A stretch of DNA of 64,000 nt from Paenibacillus taichungensis (GTDB lineage Bacteria; Bacillota; Bacilli; Paenibacillales; Paenibacillaceae). The notes beneath the pieces are model-generated. The model saw nothing but the letters and a program-made list of their open reading frames with translations, was not told where the DNA came from and searched no databases. Positions 43,600-53,277 of this stretch are shown one piece after another. The position numbers and the translations under genes were made by a program. Numbering within the stretch: position 1 is the first letter of the stretch; each line of letters opens with the position of its first letter. The stretch spans positions 124,001 to 188,000 of the forward strand of contig NZ_QEVW01000006.1 in the NCBI RefSeq assembly GCF_003287275.1, given 5' to 3'.

Positions 43600-44883
43600 T
43601 CAAAATCCTTTGCTGCGCGAATCTCTTGCCCGCTGACCGAATCCTTCCACCGAATTGGTTCCTCCACCAGCATCGCGGCGTCCACGCGTCTTCCGCGGTG
43701 TATTCTCCTTGATCGGAATGATCCAGCTGAACAGGGTTAACACACCAGATAATATGAGCATCGCTCCGAATCTTACAAATGTATCACCAACCGATGATCC
43801 GTCCAGACCCCATTCGAGCAGAAGTCCTGCCAATAAACCAGATACGGCACCACCAATTCCGAAACTGAGTGCGAGATGACGATTATCAAATACAAGTCCG
43901 AGCGACACTCCCAGTGCGACACCAATCAACAGTAAAGCAGCCACTCGGAAAATAGCCAGATACGTACTGTGCTCCATCATGCCTGTACGCTCGGTCACCA
44001 GCGTTCGTTCATCAATCGTATCGTAAATTTGCTGGAATGCCAGATTAAGTCCCCCGGAATCTGGCACATCATAGTACATACCGCCTGTCTGCTGTGCGAT
44101 ATGACGCAGCAAGTCGGTTCCGGAAGGGTCTACCAGACTCAAACCTACCGTATTGACGGCAATCTGTTCATTCGCATACTCAGACAAAATGCCGGATGTG
44201 TCTGCATCACTGAATCCATCGGATAACAGGATCGCTACCGTTCCGCGTTTCGGGTCCTGTTTGCCCTTAATCTGCTCCATCGCTTCCCGCAGCACTGCAT
44301 CGAAATTAGTTCCGCCCGAGGTCGTAACGATGCCGTCAATTTTGCTGTACACCTCATTTTTGGCAGCTTCGCTGTCCAACGGGGTGAACGGCTGTAGCAG
44401 CTCGGGTTGATCATCAAAGGTAATCACTGCCACCTGTTTATCGCTTTCCATTTGGCTAATCAGTGTTTTGGCCGCTTCAAAGCGACCGTTATCCGGATCT
44501 GTCTCACTCATGCTGCCCGAGTTATCGATCATCAGCACGATATCCTTGACTTGCTTCACACCGCCCGGATTAATCTGATAGAGCAATTGCAGGGCAAGTC
44601 CGACGACAAACAACAGCGCCAGCGTTGCCGGAACCAGCAGTTTCCAGGAAAGTCCCAGATATCGCAGCTTCCAGGAAGCTCCGTTCAGCTTTGGCGAGAT
44701 CATCTCTGCCAGTAAACAGAATAATCCCACGCTAAGCGCCAACACGCCAAAGTATAATCCCATCAGCAATAGACGGGGCATTTCCCCGAGCCACTGACGC
44801 AGCATGATTTCTCCAGCCGCAAAGCCCACAGCTCCGCCAATCAGGCTGAACAGGACCAGGAGAAGATTGATTTTTCGCTGCAT
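43600..44883 (-). CDS. Membrane protein with von Willebrand A domain
   Basis: 427 aa. Three membrane helices at the N-terminus (about 6-26, 38-60, 82-103), a vWA domain with the intact MIDAS D120-x-S122-x-S124 ('LMIDNSGSMSE') and 'TTSGGTNFDAVL' and 'ILLSDGFSD', then three more helices and a basic Arg/Gly tail. The vWA domain lies between helices 3 and 4; with a Mg2+-dependent MIDAS it should bind a protein partner. ATG 44883 follows AAAGGA by eleven bases; ATG 44895 and TTG 44904 are closer to or overlap the site. It is 148 bases after the 843-aa gene, with a hairpin between, and 20 bases before the beta-rich gene. Confidence 0.85.
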   Translation of the reverse strand: MQRKINLLLVLFSLIGGAVGFAAGEIMLRQWLGEMPRLLLMGLYFGVLALSVGLFCLLAEMISPKLNGASWKLRYLGLSWKLLVPATLALLFVVGLALQLLYQINPGGVKQVKDIVLMIDNSGSMSETDPDNGRFEAAKTLISQMESDKQVAVITFDDQPELLQPFTPLDSEAAKNEVYSKIDGIVTTSGGTNFDAVLREAMEQIKGKQDPKRGTVAILLSDGFSDADTSGILSEYANEQIAVNTVGLSLVDPSGTDLLRHIAQQTGGMYYDVPDSGGLNLAFQQIYDTIDERTLVTERTGMMEHSTYLAIFRVAALLLIGVALGVSLGLVFDNRHLALSFGIGGAVSGLLAGLLLEWGLDGSSVGDTFVRFGAMLILSGVLTLFSWIIPIKENTPRKTRGRRDAGGGTNSVEGFGQRARDSRSKGF

Positions 44884-44967
44884 GTTTGCATGCATCCTTT
44901 CCAAACCAGCCGATGAACGGCTGAATTAATACAAGATGGGTTGATGAAAAATGAACGCTTAATGTAC

Positions 44968-45010
44968 TGGACGGAAACAGATGGATCGATCTGTACCTCC
45001 CTTCCGTCCA
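44968..45010 (-). repeat. Intercistronic hairpin in the operon
   Basis: TGGACGGAA (44968-44976) pairs with TTCCGTCCA (45002-45010), with an inner ACAGAT/ATCTGT. No T-run, so more likely a processing or stability element than a terminator. Confidence 0.45.
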
Positions 45011-45031
45011 TATAAGATACAGCCTTATGTT

Positions 45032-47563
45032 TTAACGCATGGGTGACAGCTTCTCGGCCAGATCGGAGGGATGGAGCTCATAACCATTCTCCGTATACGA
45101 ATCGTAATACACCCGACCATTGCGATACACCATCAGGTCTTCCAGATGGAAGCCCCCCATCAGATTCAGCTTCTCCACACCACTGCTTCGTTCTTCGTAC
45201 ACCACACCCAGCTTATAGATCCGTGACGTTTCTTCTGCATGCGCCGCATAGTCCATGAAGGCACTATGGTGATCACCAAAGAAATATTTTTCTTCATAAC
45301 GATGCTCCTGCGTATAGTCGAATACCCTTACCCGAACGACAGCCTGTTCTTCCAGTGTACGATACAATCGGCGGAACAAATCATCACGAGTCAGTACATT
45401 TTTGTCGCCATAGGTAATTGTAACATTCGCCCGTAATAGCAATTCTTCTTCGAAAGGTACCCGGAGCGGTTCTGCTGTAAGCAGCATAACATGGCATACC
45501 TCCATTAGGCGTTGCAGGAGCCGTTCGTTTCCTTCTGTGGCAAGACGGTTCATATCCCCCATATAGCGGTCCTCAAACCAGACATCCCGTCCACGCTTTG
45601 CCTCCAAATCTGCAATCAGCGTTTCCGTCACTTTGCCATAGTACTCCATTACGTTCTGACCGATATATTCATCTGCAGCTGCTATGCTCTCTACCGCTGT
45701 CTCGCGCAAAACACGTTCCAACGCTGCCAGGGTTTCCGTTACATTCCGGCTGAACGTATGCAGTTGTTCCAGCTCTGTGTCGTAAACACGAAGCAGCTGC
45801 AATTCATTCTCCAGGCGCAGCAATTCAACTTTGGGCACATACACGCGTTCCAGCAAACAATCGATCAGGTTGCGCACGTTCTGTTTGTCACGGAACAACG
45901 CCCGTTTAAACGACTGATCCTCTACCCGCTCCTGCTGACGCTGCTCAAGCAAGGCACGTGCGGATTCAAGCTGCACCGATTTATCACGAATCAGTCCAAG
46001 CAAAGCCTCACGCACGCTGCCGAACCCGCTGTCACTCCAGGCAGCCCACTGAAAATAGCCAACCTCAGGATGCTCCTTGCGCGATCGCTCAGCTTTACGA
46101 CGAAGGGAGTCTTCCGTGCTGCGCTGACGTACTCGTTCCTCGGCAAGACGAACCACGTTATCACGGAAGTACGCCTCTGCCCCCTGCCCGAACAGCGCTC
46201 TCTCCGCTTCACGCAGCGAGAGCGGCTTCAGATCGGAGAAGCTGACGTTATGCGTCATAATGCCGCTCATGCCGCTCACCAGATCCTCATCGGGAAGAAT
46301 TCCTTCCACTTTACGTTCTACCGAAGCCCCGTCCAGTCCCAAAAAGGCGAGCTTGTCCTTGATGCTCCATTCGGGTTCCTGCCGCATCCGTTCAAGCAAA
46401 TAACGATACAGATGATACAACACCGCGAGTGCAATGGGTTTGTTCGGCCGTCTAATCTCGGCAAAACCTGCACTGGCATACCCATGCTGATCCGAGGTCG
46501 TACGAATGTTATTTTTGAACGACGTATTGTTATACGTGTTGGCCCCTGTGCTTGAGACGGAACCAGAGCTGTCGGCATCCTGCTTCCGGTTCTTGAGCAG
46601 ACAGATTCGGCAGATGATCTCGGCGTTTTCCATCCACCCACCGGGTACGCCGGTCCCCCGCTCATTCTTGTCTGACAAAATATATACGAGATCAAATAAC
46701 GGAGAAGCAGGATGCGTAACCGGAATGGAGATACCGTCCTCCGTAACAAGCAGATTGCCACTGAACGTATAGTCCAGCCCCTGCATGTAATCCAGTTCCC
46801 GCAGAAAAGCGAGTCCCGCCGCGCTTGCATAGCCGAAGGAATCGACCTGCTCCATCTCGCTGACCAGCACATGCAAATCGGTCTGTACCGACTTGAAGGA
46901 TTGAGCCAGTATCGTTTCGGTCAGCTTGGTAAGCTCCGGCAACAATACATTCAATGGATCATCTGCTCTGGTCACAACGGTCACGTAGATTCGATCGAAC
47001 GATGAATATAGGCGTCCGTATTCGGCAATACGATTACTCACCCGCCGCAAGGTACGATTCAGACCAAAGAGTGCCTGATCTGAATCGTGGAAACTGCGAT
47101 GCACGTCCTTGCGAAGCGTTTTGGAAGGTCGATCCGTCTGTATGGTGGACAAGGGAAGCACGTGACGGGTCACCTGACCATCATCAGAAGTGCTACCATT
47201 CCTTGCATCACTCAAGCCGTTAACACCTGCATATCCTGAATGAGCACCATCGATGTAATGGTCATGCTTCGTTTGCACGGCATCATGGTCACGATGACGG
47301 GCATCTTCCTGATTTTCCGTTCCAATCTGTACATAGACTACGCCTTCTCCGTTATCCCACTTCAGCCGGTTGATTTCCTGGACAGCAGACACTGCCGGAG
47401 CGACCTGGTCACCCACGAACAGGAACAACGCGGGGTAATGGATGCTGCTGCGACCATCACCCAGGCTGCCTTGACGCTCCTGCTCTGTTGCATACTGTGC
47501 TGCATACTTCTCCAGATTGCGCTTCAGAGCATTGTTTGAGCTGAACTCCATCCCGGCCGCCAT
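45032..47563 (-). CDS. Divergent tubulin-like paralog without GTP-binding loops
   Basis: 843 aa, soluble, unrecognised at first sight. By eye it aligns with the tubulin-like protein encoded just upstream: 'ALFLFVGDQVAPAVSAV' (45-61) with 'ILIIGLGGTGIDALLRL', 'VVYVQIGTENQED' (75-87) with 'VEFLAFETNEQD', 'YVTVVTRADDPLNVL' (193-207) with 'MVFLLTGLSGGTGSG', and 'AFLRELDYM' (252-260) with 'AALKELDYW' at nearly the same residue. Both glycine-rich nucleotide loops are lost (VGDQVAP, ADDPLNV). The rest is helical with coiled-coil stretches (about 480-680). It starts one base after the upstream stop, so the two are coupled, suggesting a heteromeric partner. Confidence 0.75.
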   Translation of the reverse strand: MAAGMEFSSNNALKRNLEKYAAQYATEQERQGSLGDGRSSIHYPALFLFVGDQVAPAVSAVQEINRLKWDNGEGVVYVQIGTENQEDARHRDHDAVQTKHDHYIDGAHSGYAGVNGLSDARNGSTSDDGQVTRHVLPLSTIQTDRPSKTLRKDVHRSFHDSDQALFGLNRTLRRVSNRIAEYGRLYSSFDRIYVTVVTRADDPLNVLLPELTKLTETILAQSFKSVQTDLHVLVSEMEQVDSFGYASAAGLAFLRELDYMQGLDYTFSGNLLVTEDGISIPVTHPASPLFDLVYILSDKNERGTGVPGGWMENAEIICRICLLKNRKQDADSSGSVSSTGANTYNNTSFKNNIRTTSDQHGYASAGFAEIRRPNKPIALAVLYHLYRYLLERMRQEPEWSIKDKLAFLGLDGASVERKVEGILPDEDLVSGMSGIMTHNVSFSDLKPLSLREAERALFGQGAEAYFRDNVVRLAEERVRQRSTEDSLRRKAERSRKEHPEVGYFQWAAWSDSGFGSVREALLGLIRDKSVQLESARALLEQRQQERVEDQSFKRALFRDKQNVRNLIDCLLERVYVPKVELLRLENELQLLRVYDTELEQLHTFSRNVTETLAALERVLRETAVESIAAADEYIGQNVMEYYGKVTETLIADLEAKRGRDVWFEDRYMGDMNRLATEGNERLLQRLMEVCHVMLLTAEPLRVPFEEELLLRANVTITYGDKNVLTRDDLFRRLYRTLEEQAVVRVRVFDYTQEHRYEEKYFFGDHHSAFMDYAAHAEETSRIYKLGVVYEERSSGVEKLNLMGGFHLEDLMVYRNGRVYYDSYTENGYELHPSDLAEKLSPMR

Positions 47564-47564
47564 C

Positions 47565-50500
47565 TTACTTCAGCCTTCTGCGAATGTCATTCAGTTTCGA
47601 TGACATCGTTCTGTAGAACTGGTAGATGTCTTCCCCGTTTGCCAGTTCCACTCGCTCGTATTCCAGACGATCACGGGATTCCATGAACAATGCAGCCAGA
47701 TCATCCAGCTTCGTAAGCAGTGGCGTGATATCTTCGGAAGCGGTCAGGTCATTATCACGGCGGGAAGCTTTGCGCAGCAACGTGCTGCGATCCTTCTCTG
47801 CCAGTCCACGGAAGTTGCCAAACACTTCATATTCGGCAAAGTTGCGGCTCTTCATCAGATTCGCAAACGGCTCCCATGCGTCTTCTTCCGGATCACGGTC
47901 ATAGACGTACAGCGCACCCTTCTTCACGATGGTGTCCGTGTATAGTGCTTCGATGAAGCGGTCATACCACTGCTCCTCGTCCTGATGCTGGGCGAGAATG
48001 CCTTCCAGCTCGGTGACTTTGGCCGAAATGGCGTTCATCTTCGCCAGTTCTTCTCGTACCCGCGCGATCAGCTGCGGGGAACGCACCAGGTTTTCTTTGG
48101 CCAAATCTTCATTAATACTTCCGAAAATGTCCTTCACCGACACCCGTGGCAATCCTTCGGTTTGCAGGCGTTTCAATTCCATGACTGCCCGTTTCACTTC
48201 ACCCAGATTCGGCGTAGTGGACGTCAGGCGCATGTCGTAGGCACCCAGCTTCGCAGACAGGTCAAACGGTTCCGTTGTCACAATTGCATAGCGGTTGCTT
48301 GTATTCTCATCAATGGATTTGGCTGTCACAATATGGTATCCAAGCGCCTGCTCAAATTCGGTACGTACACGGGCATTGTACTGCTTCACCCGGGCGTTCT
48401 CGTACACATCTCCCCATGACTTTTCTGGAATTGGCGACGGCAGATAGGTCCAGTTATTCTTCTCGGTTTGCACCAGATGGCGTCCGATGCCTTCTTTGTC
48501 CAAAATAGTTCGTTCATAACTTTCCTCATATACTTTGAGCGGTGTGTACACAAACAGTGGCACCCCGTTGCGAGTGTTCAGCCAGAAGATCCGGTTGCGC
48601 ACTTCACTTTCCTTGACGGTAAAATGAGATTTGCCCACCGCATTGTTCTGATAGTTGCGAATCCCTCTCAGAATGCCCGGCGCCTGTGCAGGCACCGATA
48701 CGAATCCCCAGGATGGGAAATGCAGACTGCCTGTGCTGTTGCTCAGATTGAACACCGGAACTGCCTCATCATCCAGTTTGCCTGCAATGAAGCGTTCCAC
48801 GAATTTCTCGACCGACTCATCCTGTCCATATTTGATCACCAGGAAGTCCTCCATCGAGCGGGTAATCAGATCGCCGAATTTCTCGGTCAGGAAATCAGAG
48901 ATGGAGCTGACAATATCGATCTCGTTTTCTTTCACCCACTGGCTCGAGTTCTCCAACAATTCACGCGAGAAGTCGCGGATCAGGTCATCCGTATCGCGTT
49001 TGTCCAGCAGTCCATCCACCACACTGACGATATCCGGCACACTTACAACGTTCCAGTAATACGTTTTGTTGCCTTTGTGATCCGACTGTTCTTCACCGCG
49101 TGTCAGGATATCCCCGTTTTTGGAGAAGATCGAGCTGAGTGCGTTCAGCGTTTCGGTAAATACGTTATAAATGCGGCTGTTCTCTTGGTTCAGCAATTCA
49201 TACAGATCTTCGTAGAACTCGATCATCTGATCATTGCGTTCCACATCGGCATGCAACCAGTATTCATGAATTTTTGCTTCAATATAAGCATTCTTCTTCT
49301 TCTCTTTGGAGACGAACGCACTCTTCGCATCGCCCAGTTTCTCTTCGGACTGCTCCTGAGCAGCCTCAATGTCACGCGGAATGCGGAAGGCATTCTCACG
49401 CAGGGTTTCAATGTAAGACTGAATCATCTTCAGTACACAGAAGCCTTTTTCCGTGTAGATCAGACGGGAGACATAGAACGGACCCTGTTCAGGATGCAAA
49501 AACATACGCCGGATCTGTTCGGTGAACTGACCCGCAATTTCTCCCGGCAGTTGCTTCTTCGCCTTGATATATTCCTCACGGGCACGGGCCAGGAAGTTCT
49601 GCTCCAGTTCGGTGTCCATGTTCACGACCTGCGATTTCACTAAATTGCCATAGGATAAACGCTCACTGTTCTGGTAACCTGGCAACGGCTCCGGCACACG
49701 GGCTTCGAAGGACTTGACCACACTTTCGAGATCAATGCCGAGCTTGCGGGCAAACTTCTCCGTGTCCTCCTGGTTCGGCGCTTTGGAGAACATGGTACTC
49801 ATTTTGTCGAACATGCGGTAAGCCAGATACGTCGTCATTTCTTCGATCGGCAGTACCGCTGAAGATGCACCGATAATGTTGTAATCATAGTTGGCCGGAT
49901 AGGCTTTGTTCATCTGTGCAATGTTCGTGCGAATGTTGCTAATATAATCGTGGATGGCAAACTCCTCGCCGGATTGCTTTTCCTCACTCGCCATAAAGTT
50001 GGTGATGTTCTCGGCGGTGACGTTCATGCAGTAATCATAAGCATTCTCCAGCAGTTTGCCTTCCGTGTTGGTTGCAGAAATGAGATGACACAGGTTGAAC
50101 GGCGGCAGCGGTGAATTAACGGTCAGAATATTGCCGTATTTCTGGGAGAAGCGCTCCCCCCGACTGTCCACGTTCATCCAGTAATCCAGTTCCTTGAGCG
50201 CAGCGTATCCATTCTTACGGATATATTCACGAGTGTGCTCACTCAAGCTTTTGTTGGACAGGTTCACGTCTGGAGTGAACAGATATCCCAGCGTGTTCAC
50301 GCGGTCAATCCCGGCAGAGCCGTGATCACGTTCGATAATCCCGCGCACAATATAAGAAATATCGAGGAAGCAACCACTGCCCGTACCGCCGGAAAGACCG
50401 GTCAGCAGGAACACCATCAGTTTCTTGTTGGTGCCTACTGATAATGTTTTGATCTTTTTGTCGATCGCCTGCACGACCTGATTAATCTTGGTGAACAACA

Positions 50501-50954
50501 GCAGACGTCCAGCCTGACGCACCCCTGCGGCGCCATTCATGCCGTCGGTGATGCTCAGCTCCGGAGACAGCCAGTCCGTAATATACGGCTCCAATACGCT
50601 GCGGTTCTGAAGCAGTCCACCAATCTCGGCGTTGGACAGCAGTACGAATTCATTAATGGGATCAAGTCCGATGCCTTTATACTTTTTGGCGCGATCCTGT
50701 TCGTTCGTTTCAAAAGCAAGAAACTCCACGTTGGACGGTTTGTCCATTTTTTTCTTGGATACCGGGTCCTGTGGCAGCTTGAAACGTCGGTTAATCTGGT
50801 ATTTAAGACGCAACAGTGCATCAATACCTGTTCCTCCAAGACCGATAATCAGAATCGGATTATCAATCGTATCGACTCTGATTTTCTCACTGACAATACC
50901 TCCGCCAAGTGATACATCCAGTTGCTGAATATGTTCTCTAACAATCGGTTTCAT
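47565..50954 (-). CDS. Tubulin-like GTPase (Tubulin_2 family)
   Basis: 1129 aa, first gene of the operon. Residues 33-310 look like the Tubulin_2 domain: 'ILIIGLGGTGIDALLRLKYQ' (34-53), 'FETNEQD' (81-87), 'GAAGVRQAGRLLLF' (141-154) and the tubulin/FtsZ signature GGTGSG (189-194) in 'LTGLSGGTGSGCFLDIS'. The long C-terminal part is helical, with no membrane segment, and has no family I know. It should bind GTP and may polymerise or oligomerise. GGGAGG eight bases before ATG 50954 fixes the start. The promoter must lie in the 262-base gap that holds repeat copy 2. Role in the cell unknown. Confidence 0.88.
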   Translation of the reverse strand: MKPIVREHIQQLDVSLGGGIVSEKIRVDTIDNPILIIGLGGTGIDALLRLKYQINRRFKLPQDPVSKKKMDKPSNVEFLAFETNEQDRAKKYKGIGLDPINEFVLLSNAEIGGLLQNRSVLEPYITDWLSPELSITDGMNGAAGVRQAGRLLLFTKINQVVQAIDKKIKTLSVGTNKKLMVFLLTGLSGGTGSGCFLDISYIVRGIIERDHGSAGIDRVNTLGYLFTPDVNLSNKSLSEHTREYIRKNGYAALKELDYWMNVDSRGERFSQKYGNILTVNSPLPPFNLCHLISATNTEGKLLENAYDYCMNVTAENITNFMASEEKQSGEEFAIHDYISNIRTNIAQMNKAYPANYDYNIIGASSAVLPIEEMTTYLAYRMFDKMSTMFSKAPNQEDTEKFARKLGIDLESVVKSFEARVPEPLPGYQNSERLSYGNLVKSQVVNMDTELEQNFLARAREEYIKAKKQLPGEIAGQFTEQIRRMFLHPEQGPFYVSRLIYTEKGFCVLKMIQSYIETLRENAFRIPRDIEAAQEQSEEKLGDAKSAFVSKEKKKNAYIEAKIHEYWLHADVERNDQMIEFYEDLYELLNQENSRIYNVFTETLNALSSIFSKNGDILTRGEEQSDHKGNKTYYWNVVSVPDIVSVVDGLLDKRDTDDLIRDFSRELLENSSQWVKENEIDIVSSISDFLTEKFGDLITRSMEDFLVIKYGQDESVEKFVERFIAGKLDDEAVPVFNLSNSTGSLHFPSWGFVSVPAQAPGILRGIRNYQNNAVGKSHFTVKESEVRNRIFWLNTRNGVPLFVYTPLKVYEESYERTILDKEGIGRHLVQTEKNNWTYLPSPIPEKSWGDVYENARVKQYNARVRTEFEQALGYHIVTAKSIDENTSNRYAIVTTEPFDLSAKLGAYDMRLTSTTPNLGEVKRAVMELKRLQTEGLPRVSVKDIFGSINEDLAKENLVRSPQLIARVREELAKMNAISAKVTELEGILAQHQDEEQWYDRFIEALYTDTIVKKGALYVYDRDPEEDAWEPFANLMKSRNFAEYEVFGNFRGLAEKDRSTLLRKASRRDNDLTASEDITPLLTKLDDLAALFMESRDRLEYERVELANGEDIYQFYRTMSSKLNDIRRRLK

Positions 50955-50998
50955 TCCATGTCCTCCCTTGGATTAACGCAGTCGGAACTACAACATAA

Positions 50999-51183
50999 TT
51001 ACACTTGCCACTCCGATGACAGAACAACCTTCCGATCGCTGTTATCCCCTTATTTTTTGATTTATTTTACAAAGGTGAAAATCCGGGGATAGCGTATGCT
51101 TCCGTAGCAGCTTTCTTTCAGAAAGCTTTCAGGCGCACGCTACGCTTCTTCAGGTTATTTCTGTCCTCTACGTTCTTGTGTAA
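50999..51183. repeat. Dispersed palindromic repeat, copy 2
   Basis: TTACAC (50999-51004) and GTGTAA (51178-51183) are the inverted ends. Contains GACAGAACAACCTTCC, GATCGCTGTTATCCCC and, unlike copy 1, an internal AGCTTTCT/AGAAAGCT hairpin. It lies between the vWA gene and the tubulin-like gene, in the same orientation as copy 1 and inverted relative to copy 3. Confidence 0.85.
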
Positions 51184-51216
51184 ACGGTTAGTACCAACTT
51201 CTATTGGCAATCATTT

Positions 51217-53010
51217 TTAGACCAAGTACTCGATCAAAATCGTTTTGTCCGCCTGTTGCAGCGGGATGCTCAGTCGGTCACCGTTCTTCAGTTCAACGCC
51301 TGAGCTTGCATCAACGGCACGGCCGGATTTCTCCAGCGTTCCGCCTGCAGTGTTGCGGATTATAATTCGATCCCCATTGCTGGGTGTAAATACATATCTC
51401 TCGGTTTCCTTCAATTCAGGGTCCAGCTGTAACAGCTGGTGCAGATGGAATCTACCCCGGAACGATGCCAGCTTTTTATATTGCGGGTACGACTTGTCGC
51501 CGGTATTCTCATCACGAATTTCGACAACCATCTGTCCGACAAACCCACGGTTTTTGCGTTTCAGCCAGCCTAACAGGAACCAACCACCCACGGCTACTAT
51601 GATCAAGGCGATCACTCCCAAAATAACAGGCATCCATGGAAACGGCTTATCCTGCTCGCCCGCAGGAGTCGTTGGCTGAGTCCCGCTACCGGCTGCTCCG
51701 CCCGCATTGATCGTAATCGGAGCACTTTCCCGGTAGAAGCTGTCTTCTTCTGCACGGATAACAAGCTCGTAGTTATGTTTGTCCGGCACTTCAAACGTTC
51801 CGGCGAACCCGGAGCCCGTGTTTTCGAGCGGTTGCTCCGTGCTTTTACCTGTATCCTGATCGTTTACGACCAATGTCGCCTTCATATCGGCATACAGATC
51901 ATTATCCTGCAGAGGCTGGCCTCCATTCTCCAGCTTGGCACTCAGATCCACTTTGTCGCCCTTCGTATAGGACTTGGTCTTAATTGGGTCCACGACGAGC
52001 TGGAGATCATAGTTGAATAACAGGTTGATATCGATGCTGTCTTTCGGAGCCCCTTTTACCCGAAGTTTCCAGTCGCCTTCCTGAGGTTTGAGCAGCTTCA
52101 CCAAGGAATAACTCTTCGAAGTCGAAAGCTTGGCTGCGTCAGAGTTCAGATCTACGGCCTTGCCTGAAGGATCGGTTAATTCAATTTGAACTTGTTTTGA
52201 AGACATAATCGAGATGTTGGCTTCAAGTACACTGTCGTTCGGTACGTTCACGGTAACTTCCTGATAACTGCCGTTTCCAGTAATGGAGGGCAGCTTCACG
52301 ACATTCAGTTTGGCATGATCGGCGAAAATCTCACTCAGAATCTGTGGCAGATCATCCGGTGTATCTGTAATAAAGGACTTGCCTCCGGTCTGCTGAGCCA
52401 GATCTGCAAGTGCGTCCTTGTTCAGTTTTCCGTCTGCGTTCAGTCCAATCGTATACACGGGAATCCCCTGATCCTGTGCTTCTTTGACGGCTTTTGCCAG
52501 ATCCGCATCCGATTGAGACTGGGTGCGACCTTTCGTTTTGTTAAAATCGTTGTTGCCGTCAGCCAGCAGCACGATCATTGGTGAGTGAGACTTGTCAGCC
52601 CCATGGTTGAGCACATTCACCGCTTCGGCCACCCCAACAGAGATATCGGTATATGGCCCTCGGCCGAGCTGATCAATAAAATCTTTCAGGCTGCTCTTGT
52701 CCGCATCGGATTGAATCTCCAGCAATGCCTTTTCCCGCTCCACCTGATCGGTGTAAGCGACAATCCCTACCTTGTCCCCCTGGACCGGCAGCATATCAAT
52801 AAACATTTTCATGGCTTCATTGCTGATCTTGTCACGGTCACTTGTATTCATTGAATTACTTACATCGGCTACAAGTACCGCATCGATTCCGCTTGTCTGT
52901 GCCTGAGCCGCTGCAGCATGTGGCAGCAACGCCTGAGGTAACAGCAGCGTTAGAAATGCCAGCAGAACCAGAGTTCCGCTGAGCCAGCGTATTTTGCTTG
53001 TCCGCAGCAT
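51217..53010 (-). CDS. Secreted, membrane-anchored vWA protein with C-terminal FHA-like domain
   Basis: 597 aa. The signal peptide is about 1-35. The vWA domain has an intact MIDAS D49-x-S51-x-S53 ('ADVSNSMN') and 'VLLADGNNDFN'. Beta-sandwich repeats follow ('PNDSVLEANISIMSSKQVQI', 'YELVIRAEEDSFYRESAPIT'), then one membrane helix at about 459-482. A cytoplasmic C-terminal beta domain ('SSGVELKNGDRLSIPL') recalls a degenerate FHA fold. So an external vWA sensor is linked to an internal binding domain. ATG 53010 has AAGGAG nine bases upstream. It is the same strand as the tubulin operon, 262 bases ahead of it, with repeat copies 2 and 3 on its two sides. Confidence 0.87.
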   Translation of the reverse strand: MLRTSKIRWLSGTLVLLAFLTLLLPQALLPHAAAAQAQTSGIDAVLVADVSNSMNTSDRDKISNEAMKMFIDMLPVQGDKVGIVAYTDQVEREKALLEIQSDADKSSLKDFIDQLGRGPYTDISVGVAEAVNVLNHGADKSHSPMIVLLADGNNDFNKTKGRTQSQSDADLAKAVKEAQDQGIPVYTIGLNADGKLNKDALADLAQQTGGKSFITDTPDDLPQILSEIFADHAKLNVVKLPSITGNGSYQEVTVNVPNDSVLEANISIMSSKQVQIELTDPSGKAVDLNSDAAKLSTSKSYSLVKLLKPQEGDWKLRVKGAPKDSIDINLLFNYDLQLVVDPIKTKSYTKGDKVDLSAKLENGGQPLQDNDLYADMKATLVVNDQDTGKSTEQPLENTGSGFAGTFEVPDKHNYELVIRAEEDSFYRESAPITINAGGAAGSGTQPTTPAGEQDKPFPWMPVILGVIALIIVAVGGWFLLGWLKRKNRGFVGQMVVEIRDENTGDKSYPQYKKLASFRGRFHLHQLLQLDPELKETERYVFTPSNGDRIIIRNTAGGTLEKSGRAVDASSGVELKNGDRLSIPLQQADKTILIEYLV

Positions 53011-53053
53011 TGGGTGTACTCCTTCACGTTTGAGATTAAAATGGGAATAGTTT

Positions 53054-53059
53054 ATTATA
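53054..53059 (-). promoter_or_regulatory. Probable -10 box of the secreted vWA gene
   Basis: Minus-strand TATAAT 44 bases before the start codon. No convincing -35 at standard distance; a TTGACG sits immediately upstream, too close. Confidence 0.4.
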
Positions 53060-53277
53060 GGCGTCAAGCCTTAAGGAAATCTTAACAGTCTACTAATAAA
53101 TTCTGAAAAGCACCCCTATCTTGAGTTACAGTTTTGTAATGACTGACAAAAATCGACGAATTCACGTCATTAACTGGCATGAAAGTTCCAACTATGGAAA
53201 TATGATATAGTTATTGCCAGCAAACTGCAATATAACGACGCTTGATCAGATTATCGTTTATAAGATGAATATAAGAA

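Noticed and set aside
51217..53010. Integrated composite transposon around the secreted vWA gene
   Set aside because: No transposase gene or clear target-site duplication is present. The inverted repeats alone support only a possible non-autonomous arrangement, kept as a finding rather than a mobile-element call.
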